Of a DNA stretch of 6,404 nucleotides, positions 1 to 4,306 are shown in pieces. Below the pieces are notes generated by a model. That model was not told the DNA's origin and did not search any database. It saw only the letters and a program-made list of their open reading frames with translations. The stretch comes from Candidatus Dojkabacteria bacterium. GTDB lineage: Bacteria > Patescibacteriota > Dojkabacteria > J137. Position 1 is the stretch's first letter, and the number at the start of each line of letters is the position of its first letter. The stretch lies in the NCBI GenBank assembly GCA_003694175.1, contig RFKV01000097.1, positions 1 through 6,404 of the forward strand, given 5' to 3'. The position numbers were made by a program, and so were the translations under genes.

Positions 1-39
1 CTCTAGCATTTCTTATTCTATTACAATTTGTAACTTATT

Positions 40-85
40 AAAAAAAATAAGCTATAAACCTTTTTAATGCATCAATTGTATAGCT
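40..85 (-). terminator. Candidate intrinsic terminator or attenuator hairpin followed by T8
   Basis: On the minus strand, AGCTATA (79-85) pairs with TATAGCT (50-56) across a 22-base loop, followed by TA and a run of eight T (40-47). The stem is only 7 bp and A/T-rich and the loop is long, so termination would be weak. It lies 35 to 80 bases downstream of the predicted start of the 125-153 promoter. A competing hairpin, AATTGT (87-92) with ACAATT (74-79), shares base 79 and has the terminator's first arm in its loop, so the two cannot easily form together. Confidence 0.35.
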
Positions 86-118
86 CACAATTTTTCATCT
101 AACTCAACCTACCTTCTA
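40..118 (-). ncRNA. Possible short leader or small RNA from the 125-153 promoter
   Basis: The interval between the predicted transcription start (near 118) and the T8 run would yield an RNA of about 75-80 bases with two alternative hairpins. It contains an 8-codon reading frame, MKNCELYN, at 98-72 with only a weak AGG upstream. I do not recognise a known RNA family. It may be the attenuated leader of a gene outside the window; an ATG at 9-7 on the minus strand could be that gene's start, but only three codons are visible. Confidence 0.25.
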
Positions 119-124
119 AAGAAC

Positions 125-153
125 ATTATATATTCACTTCTCAAAATTGTCAG
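125..153 (-). promoter_or_regulatory. Near-consensus sigma70 promoter firing away from def, toward the window's left edge
   Basis: Read on the minus strand, a -35 box CTGACA (148-153, 5/6 to consensus) is followed after exactly 17 bases (131-147) by a perfect -10 box TATAAT (125-130). Transcription would start near 118 and run toward position 1. It lies about 88 bases past the def stop codon, so it would serve a short RNA or a gene beyond the window. It is the best promoter match I found here. A perfect 8-bp dyad (140-147 and 159-166) brackets the -35 box. Confidence 0.65.
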
Positions 154-166
154 TGTAGATTTTGAG
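140..166. repeat. Perfect 8-bp inverted repeat centred on the -35 box (operator-like)
   Basis: CTCAAAAT at 140-147 and ATTTTGAG at 159-166 are perfect inverted copies separated by 11 bases; the -35 hexamer occupies 148-153 between them. The arm centres are about 19 bp apart, close to two DNA turns. This is the geometry of a dimeric repressor site that occludes the -35 region. It lacks a following T-run on either strand, so a terminator is unlikely. Arms this rich in A/T can arise by chance. Confidence 0.4.
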
Positions 167-240
167 CATAAATTAACAACTTTACTGACTAAAAACTTAA
201 ATTTCTTTAGATAAACAAAAAATTGTTTTCGTTTTGGCCC

Positions 241-774
241 TTATTCAGAGTTTTTTTTCGATATTTTCTTTAACATCTCCTCTGTTGTATAAAGTTTGGA
301 AGGATCGCTTATATATCTTAAGAACAAAATTCCATCTAAGTGATCTATCTCATGTTGGTAAACATGCGCTTGAAAACCAAAGGCTTCAACTTTATGGATA
401 TTTCCACTCTCGTCATAGTACTCAACCTTTACAAAATCTGGCCTGGCAACCTCACCCCATAGTTCTCCATTGTTAATACTTAAACAACCTTCCCATTCAA
501 CCGAAAGAGTATCAGATTTTTCAAGTATTTTGGGATTAATCAAAATATCCCAAATCGGAATAGAATCATTATCTTCTAAATCAAATCTTCGTACGATGCA
601 AACCCTCTTACTTACGCCAACCTGTGGAGCAGCTAATCCAGCACTACTTTTACTTCTTTTCGATAAAATCCTCATCATACCCTTGATCAAATCTTTATCC
701 TCATCTGGCAAAGGAAGCTTGACTGGAATCGCAACTCTCTCAAGGGCAGGATGTCCATACTGAACAATCTTCAT
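241..774 (-). CDS. def: Peptide deformylase
   Basis: Metal-dependent cytoplasmic enzyme that removes the N-formyl group from the initiator methionine of new proteins. All three family motifs are visible in the 177-residue product: motif I GLAAPQVG at 46-53 (Gln51), motif II EGCLS at 95-99 (metal ligand Cys97) and motif III QHEIDHLDG at 140-148 (metal ligands His141 and His145, catalytic Glu142). The N-terminus (MKIVQYGHPAL) and the length are normal for the family. One small deviation is that the first Gly of the usual GxGxAAPQ motif is Ser44. The C-terminus is Lys-rich. The ATG start at 774 overlaps the stop of the upstream membrane-protein gene as ATGA, so translational coupling is likely; no clear Shine-Dalgarno sequence precedes it. 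It is the last gene of its cluster, and no methionyl-tRNA formyltransferase gene is in the window. The identification is secure. Confidence 0.97.
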   Translation of the reverse strand: MKIVQYGHPALERVAIPVKLPLPDEDKDLIKGMMRILSKRSKSSAGLAAPQVGVSKRVCIVRRFDLEDNDSIPIWDILINPKILEKSDTLSVEWEGCLSINNGELWGEVARPDFVKVEYYDESGNIHKVEAFGFQAHVYQHEIDHLDGILFLRYISDPSKLYTTEEMLKKISKKNSE

Positions 775-1181
775 CTTGACTGAGATAATTTGAATACCCC
801 AACACTCATCAAAGCTGAGATCAAGCTTACAAAAACTATTGCAAAAGTTTCATCAGGTACTAAAATACTTAGTCCAGGTAATATATTGATAACACCTCCC
901 TTTATTAATACCATACCTAAGAAGTACTTTACCAAAAAGAAAAATAGAAATGCCATCAAAATGCTAAAAAGGTAAAACGATCCGTTGTTTAGGGAAAGTT
1001 TGAAAAACTTAACAAGGTTTGGTACAAGCATCATAAAAACACCATACAAAACACCTACAATCACAGAGTTCAGAACACTTTCGTAGCCCAAAACTCTTTT
1101 TACAACCAATGTTGGATTTAATACATCTGCAAGAAAGAAAAAAATTAGCATATTTAGAATAACAATGAAGAATTTTCTCAT
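771..1181 (-). CDS. Small four-helix membrane protein, phage-holin superfamily IV-like
   Basis: A 136-residue integral membrane protein with four predicted transmembrane segments at roughly 4-24, 38-58, 69-92 and 111-131. The pattern 'GVLYGVFMMLVPNLVKFFKLSLNNGSF' (split here only for description; residues 43-69) followed by a long hydrophobic helix resembles the 4-TM 'phage holin family' proteins (PF04020 type) that are common in bacterial chromosomes. Despite that name, they are generally not part of a prophage and their role is unknown. There are no phage genes nearby. The gene sits 22 bases after the glycosyltransferase and overlaps the start of def by 4 bases, so it is cotranscribed with a housekeeping gene. 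The start is ATG without an obvious ribosome binding site. The family call rests on topology and local sequence resemblance only. Confidence 0.85.
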   Translation of the reverse strand: MRKFFIVILNMLIFFFLADVLNPTLVVKRVLGYESVLNSVIVGVLYGVFMMLVPNLVKFFKLSLNNGSFYLFSILMAFLFFFLVKYFLGMVLIKGGVINILPGLSILVPDETFAIVFVSLISALMSVGVFKLSQSR

Positions 1182-1203
1182 ATGACTAAACTAATAGATA
1201 CTA

Positions 1204-2148
1204 TTACTTCGTGGTCTCAACACGAGTCCATGTTTTACTAAATTCTTTTTTAATAATTTTTCTTTCCCAAATTATAGCAATCCACAACGACAGTCTCAAA
1301 GGATAAATCAAAAGCGACCAAAGAAGCTCTTTCAAATTTTTTGCGTACTTAATTGGGAACCAAAAATACTCCAGTTCTTTAAAAAATGTTCTTGATTTGG
1401 TTTCGGGCTTAATTATCCCATATTCCCATAACTGCAAATATCCTCCTGTTGAACGCTTCTTTTGTCTAAAGTAGTCACTCAAGGTTTTTGGATACTTAAC
1501 ATATACAACAGCTCTTGGTTGGTATGCAACTTTGAGACCTTTATTAAAAACTAAATAACTAATGTATGCATCATCAACTAGACAATCACTAGGAAACTTA
1601 ATTTCATCAGATCTTCTTAAGGCATACAAATAACCTGACACAGGAAAAAAATCATTTTTTTGGGATATACTCTTATCTTCACCTTCGAAATGATTAATTA
1701 GGACTTTAGATCTTTTATGGTGTGCTGCGTCTGACAGTAAATGTCCCATGTATCCCATAAAGTTGGTCTTTGGATCAATTGAAACTGGTCTGCCTGAAAC
1801 TATACCCACACTTTCATCTTTTAAAATTTTAAGTAATTCAGATACAGCATTCTTTTCAACAAAAACATCACCATCACTGAAAATTAAAACATCACCATTA
1901 GATTTTTCCAGAGCAAGATTCAATGCGGACGGCTTACCTAACGCCTCATCTTTTAGCAACTTTAACTTTGAGCCAATACCTATCTCTAAAGCGGCATATT
2001 TTGCTGCATTTCTTGTTTCTTCATCGGGTGCTACTATTATTATTTCGAAAGGCAGTTCTGACCTTACGTAGTCATCATCTAAGAAACTATACAACGCCTT
2101 CGCTATAGTTTTTTCTTCTTTCCAAGCAGTTATGATAATTGATACCAT
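1204..2148 (-). CDS. Family 2 (GT-A fold) glycosyltransferase
   Basis: A 314-residue inverting glycosyltransferase that probably transfers a nucleotide-activated sugar to an envelope polysaccharide, lipid or protein; donor and acceptor cannot be read from sequence. It begins directly with the first beta strand (MVSIIITAWKEE). It then shows GKPSALN at 71-77, the DxD metal and nucleotide-sugar motif as DGD at 92-94, an acidic catalytic-base region VDD at 191-193 in the usual 'ED' position, and an RQKKR segment at 228-232 in the place of the family's (Q/R)xxRW motif. The C-terminus has an amphipathic to hydrophobic stretch (about 275-294) ending in basic residues, suggesting peripheral membrane attachment rather than the multi-helix tail of processive synthases. 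It leads the cluster with the holin-like protein and def. An ATG start at 2148 follows a 97-base gap that may hold its promoter. Confidence 0.93.
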   Translation of the reverse strand: MVSIIITAWKEEKTIAKALYSFLDDDYVRSELPFEIIIVAPDEETRNAAKYAALEIGIGSKLKLLKDEALGKPSALNLALEKSNGDVLIFSDGDVFVEKNAVSELLKILKDESVGIVSGRPVSIDPKTNFMGYMGHLLSDAAHHKRSKVLINHFEGEDKSISQKNDFFPVSGYLYALRRSDEIKFPSDCLVDDAYISYLVFNKGLKVAYQPRAVVYVKYPKTLSDYFRQKKRSTGGYLQLWEYGIIKPETKSRTFFKELEYFWFPIKYAKNLKELLWSLLIYPLRLSLWIAIIWERKIIKKEFSKTWTRVETTK

Positions 2149-2163
2149 CCAAATAAATAATCT

Positions 2164-2227
2164 AATCTTTAGTTACAGTCTTGCGTTTAATATAACTTTA
2201 ACTTGTTATTGACGCTCAACTAAGATT
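2164..2227. repeat. Nested imperfect inverted repeat filling the gap between clusters
   Basis: The outer arms AATCTTTAGTT (2164-2174) and AACTAAGATT (2218-2227) are inverted copies with one extra T. Inside them GCGT (2183-2186) pairs with ACGC (2212-2215), and ATAAC (2192-2196) pairs with GTTAT (2205-2209), leaving an 8-base loop. The internal loop is asymmetric (8 versus 2 bases). It could fold in RNA as a long imperfect stem between the lysozyme-like gene's stop and the glycosyltransferase start. No T-run follows on the minus strand, so it is not a classic terminator; it overlaps the candidate promoter. Confidence 0.4.
2189..2219 (-). promoter_or_regulatory. Weak promoter candidate for the glycosyltransferase-def cluster
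   Basis: In the 97-base gap before the glycosyltransferase, the minus strand has TTGAGC (2214-2219, 4/6 to the -35 consensus) and TATATT (2189-2194, 5/6 to the -10 consensus) with a 19-base spacer, longer than ideal. The predicted leader would be about 33-35 bases. It is supported mainly by position: this is the largest intergenic gap between the two gene clusters. Confidence 0.3.
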
Positions 2228-2245
2228 GAAAAAACCAAAAATAAA

Positions 2246-3067
2246 CTAAATATTTCTAAGATCTACACCTCTGTCAATTGCAAATCTTCGTATTTGATTC
2301 ATAAAGTATTTAACATTGTTTCCCCATCCGTAACAGCCTGGTTCGTTTACCCCACAAAATGTCAATTCATAAATAGATGGGTTTTCCATGAACTCTATAC
2401 CATACGTTTTAGTTATTAACATGGTTACAATATCTATAGCTTCTTCTATACTTTTGAAAGACCATCTATGTATTCCGCCACCACCATATCCCCAACAATT
2501 TTTCATTTCCCAACTCATGTAATATTTGCAAAGGTGCGTCTCATTGGCCGCAACAGCAGCCACCATAACACAATCACGTGGAGCTCCATATCTATCACAT
2601 GCCTCAACAAAGTTTTTGCCGTAACCATATAATGGGGAACTCCATGATTTAAAGTATTCATCCAAAATCCATGCACGCTTGTCTTTAAACTCAACAAATG
2701 AACTCGATTTATATTCAGTTTCAAACAAATAAGATGATTTTTTGATCTCATTAATGTAGTGATTAACACCATTTAGCAAAACTGGAAAATTTTCATCGAG
2801 ATTAAGATGTGTCTCATTTGCAGTAACTTGTGAATTAATCAAAAAATTATTTAAAAAATTTTGAAACAAAAAAATGCAAATTGAAAAAAGTCCAACTAAC
2901 AATATCTTATAACGCCTATTAATAGAAAAATTCCGAAAATTCGATGCAATTCTTGACCCATCTACTGAATTACTAAAAACTTTTTTTGCTTTATTTAACC
3001 GCCTTCTTAGAGATGTTTTCTTAATCCTACCCAATTTTATGTTTAGTTGATTCAAAGGCATTTCCAT
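2246..3067 (-). CDS. Membrane-anchored lysozyme-fold protein, putative peptidoglycan hydrolase
   Basis: The N-terminus is strongly basic (many Lys/Arg in the first about 53 residues). A single transmembrane segment follows at about residues 54-73, then a linker and a C-terminal domain predicted to be outside the cell. That domain reads VAAVAANETHLCKY, then NCWGYG, then a 'SFKSIEEAID' helix and a terminal 'GWGNNVKYFMNQI'. This order matches lysozyme-like and glucosaminidase-like domains, in which a helix-borne Glu (here in ANETHL) is catalytic; cleavage of glycan strands is inferred. The Cys residues outside the membrane (six) could form disulfides. The frame could start at a TTG at 3079, but a GGAGA motif (3071-3075) precedes ATGs at 3067 and 3061, so one of these is more likely; 3067 is chosen, giving 273 residues. 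It lies about 16 bases after the stalk-protein gene. The octapeptide VxANETHL occurs twice (see repeats). Confidence 0.78.
   Translation of the reverse strand: MEMPLNQLNIKLGRIKKTSLRRRLNKAKKVFSNSVDGSRIASNFRNFSINRRYKILLVGLFSICIFLFQNFLNNFLINSQVTANETHLNLDENFPVLLNGVNHYINEIKKSSYLFETEYKSSSFVEFKDKRAWILDEYFKSWSSPLYGYGKNFVEACDRYGAPRDCVMVAAVAANETHLCKYYMSWEMKNCWGYGGGGIHRWSFKSIEEAIDIVTMLITKTYGIEFMENPSIYELTFCGVNEPGCYGWGNNVKYFMNQIRRFAIDRGVDLRNI
2531..2554 (-). repeat. Second copy of a 24-base direct repeat (VAANETHL)
   Basis: This copy, inside the lysozyme-like domain, encodes VAANETHL and carries the putative catalytic Glu. It matches 2804-2827 at 19 of 24 bases; four differences are synonymous third-position changes and one changes Thr to Ala. 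Confidence 0.6.
2804..2827 (-). repeat. First copy of a 24-base direct repeat (VTANETHL)
   Basis: This copy lies just after the transmembrane segment of the lysozyme-like protein, in the linker, 91 residues before the catalytic-region copy, and encodes VTANETHL. It is outside the predicted enzymatic fold, so the shared motif is unexpected. Confidence 0.6.
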
Positions 3068-3070
3068 TAG

Positions 3071-3075
3071 TCTCC
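3071..3075 (-). promoter_or_regulatory. Ribosome binding site deciding the lysozyme-like gene start
   Basis: GGAGA on the minus strand is the clearest Shine-Dalgarno-like motif at any start in the window. It stands 3 bases before the ATG at 3067 and 9 before the ATG at 3061, and lies downstream of the alternative TTG at 3079. It therefore argues for an ATG start; the spacing best fits 3061 or 3067. Confidence 0.5.
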
Positions 3076-3083
3076 ACAAAGAT

Positions 3084-4295
3084 CTAAATCTTACTTTTTG
3101 AACTCCTAAATTTTAGATCAACACCTAAATATATCAATAATAAACCCAAAATGAGTAATGGTACATCGATAATTGGTGAACCAAAGTTAGTCGAGGGTAA
3201 GTACCTTAATGATGATGATAATAATTGATTATTATCATTACCACTAAAACTAGTTGTTTTTACAGGTGTTAGATTTGACGATGTTTGACTCGAACCACTA
3301 GTTAACGTACCACTGTTATTGGAAGGACTTGGATTAGGATTAGGATTAGGATTAGGATTAGGGTTGGGGCTTGGATTAGGATTTGGGTTTGAACTTGGGT
3401 TAGGATTAGGGTTGGGGCTTGGATTAGGATTTGGGTTTGAACTTGGGTTAGGATTGGGGTTGGGGTTTGGATTAGGATTTGGATTTGAACTTGGAGGGGA
3501 TTGATTAGGCGCAAAGGGAAGGTTATACGCAAATAAGGCATTGGTCTGTCTAAATTCGGAAGCGTTAATTCTTGTCTGTGTGCTTTTGAAAATCTTCTCA
3601 TACCTTTTAGTTAAATCATCGCTCACAGCAATAACCCTAAAATCAAATGAATCATTTATATCTAATAAGGTACCATCCTTATTTCTAAGAAGTCCCAAAT
3701 CTAGTGTGATGTTGTTTGTTTTAGCCAGCACTGAACCTGGAAGTGCAAATGATACACTAGACTGTCCACCAGAATTTTCATTTTTTGCTCCTTGGAGATA
3801 AACAATACCCGATTGGAAATCTGATGGTAAAGAAGCTAAAACTGTATACGGTAACGATATTCTCGTACTCTGAGGAAGGGTATCAAAAGTATATGGTATA
3901 CCATTATCTGATGAGTATTTTTCCGAGTCTACTACAATCTCAAAATAATACTTTGTATCAGACAACAAGTTTTTTATCTGAAAATAATGAGTTTTTCTTG
4001 CTGTTGGACTTTGGATATCTCTTACGTCATTCACCTGAGTTGTAAACACCCCGTTTTCAGTTCCGTACTTTATGAACGACACACTATCAGTCTTCGTAAT
4101 AAACGATATCACAACGCTGTTTGATGTATAATTTGAAACAACTAACTCCTCGGGTAACACTGATGCTTTACTGTCCTCTATTTCTAGTGTCTGCTGCTGG
4201 AATATCCGAACTAGGTAATACAACAGAATCGCACTCGCAACAAAAAGTAATAGGTATACAAATATTGTTAAAATTTTCGATGTGTTTGAGGTCAT
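3084..4295 (-). CDS. Surface protein with fibronectin-III-like domain, Asn-Pro stalk and sorting-signal-like C-terminus
   Basis: A 403-residue exported protein that I cannot name. Visible parts in order: an N-terminal membrane anchor or uncleaved signal (about 8-31); a fibronectin-III or purple-acid-phosphatase-N-like beta domain (about 50-140, with 'SNSVVISFITKTDSVSFIKYG' in its first half and 'HYFQIKNLLSDTKYYFEIVV' in its second, both typical); a second beta-rich region (about 145-235); a Pro/Asn/Ser low-complexity stalk (about 264-326); a Ser/Thr-rich spacer; then LPSTN at 366-370, a hydrophobic helix (about 374-392) and a basic tail KFRSSKSK. The ending resembles a Gram-positive cell-wall sorting signal, though the fifth residue is Asn, not Gly. 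No catalytic motif is seen, so a structural or adhesive role is inferred. It follows the Cys-rich gene by 11 bases without a clear ribosome binding site. Confidence 0.82.
   Translation of the reverse strand: MTSNTSKILTIFVYLLLFVASAILLYYLVRIFQQQTLEIEDSKASVLPEELVVSNYTSNSVVISFITKTDSVSFIKYGTENGVFTTQVNDVRDIQSPTARKTHYFQIKNLLSDTKYYFEIVVDSEKYSSDNGIPYTFDTLPQSTRISLPYTVLASLPSDFQSGIVYLQGAKNENSGGQSSVSFALPGSVLAKTNNITLDLGLLRNKDGTLLDINDSFDFRVIAVSDDLTKRYEKIFKSTQTRINASEFRQTNALFAYNLPFAPNQSPPSSNPNPNPNPNPNPNPSSNPNPNPSPNPNPNPSSNPNPNPSPNPNPNPNPNPNPSPSNNSGTLTSGSSQTSSNLTPVKTTSFSGNDNNQLLSSSLRYLPSTNFGSPIIDVPLLILGLLLIYLGVDLKFRSSKSKI
3087..3200 (-). other. Sorting-signal-like C-terminus: LPSTN, hydrophobic helix, basic tail
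   Basis: Residues 366-403 of the stalk protein have the tripartite layout of a sortase substrate: LPSTN (366-370), a hydrophobic helix (about 374-392) and a basic end. Asn replaces the Gly of LPxTG. Family knowledge: some sortases accept Asn at this place (NPQTN for sortase B). No sortase gene is in the window. It may instead be a simple C-terminal membrane anchor. Confidence 0.5.
3213..3240. repeat. Near-perfect 28-base palindrome inside the stalk-protein gene
   Basis: GATAATAAT (3217-3225) and ATTATTATC (3228-3236) are perfect inverted copies around TG. Pairing extends outward to 3213 and 3240 with one G-T pair, for 13 pairs. It lies in frame in the Asn/Ser-rich spacer just before LPSTN, so it could be a by-product of low-complexity codons or a real mRNA hairpin. 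Confidence 0.6.
3348..3491 (-). repeat. Three 48-base tandem units encoding a 16-residue Asn-Pro-Ser repeat
   Basis: Units at 3491-3444, 3443-3396 and 3395-3348 each encode SS followed by seven (N/S)P pairs, and about four more NP/SP pairs follow (to about 3324). Units 2 and 3 encode the identical peptide SSNPNPNPSPNPNPNP, while unit 1 has NP in place of SP. A hexanucleotide sub-repeat (GGATTA/GGGTTG type on the plus strand) underlies the array. Such tracts change length easily by slippage, so allelic variation is expected. The encoded stalk should be extended, spacing the fibronectin-like domain from the C-terminal anchor. Confidence 0.9.
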
Positions 4296-4306
4296 TTATT
4301 GGTTTA

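Noticed and set aside
213..228. Hairpin AAACAA/TTGTTT after def as its terminator
   Set aside because: The stem is 6 bp with one G-C pair and the T residues lie in the loop rather than after the stem, so it is too weak to call.
470..763. Plus-strand open frame opposite def
   Set aside because: It lies wholly antisense to a deformylase with every motif intact.
771..773. UGA recoding (genetic code 25) as in some CPR lineages
   Set aside because: UGA acts as a stop at the end of the membrane-protein gene, directly overlapping the def ATG, and no frame in the window needs UGA read-through.
771..1181. Prophage lysis cassette (holin plus nearby lysozyme-like gene)
   Set aside because: The holin-like gene is coupled to def, the lysozyme-like gene is in the other cluster with a membrane anchor, and no phage structural or replication gene is seen.
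1748..2108. Two plus-strand open frames opposite the glycosyltransferase
   Set aside because: They are shadows of a gene with clear GT2 motifs, and their translations show no domain features.
3319..3504. Plus-strand open frame encoding a Gly-Leu repeat protein
   Set aside because: It is the antisense of the Asn-Pro repeat array; the repeat lacks stops in several frames and the frame has no start signal or conserved feature.
3324..3504. Telomere or CRISPR-like array
   Set aside because: The hexamers are in frame within a gene, encode a regular peptide, and have no spacers or chromosome-end context.
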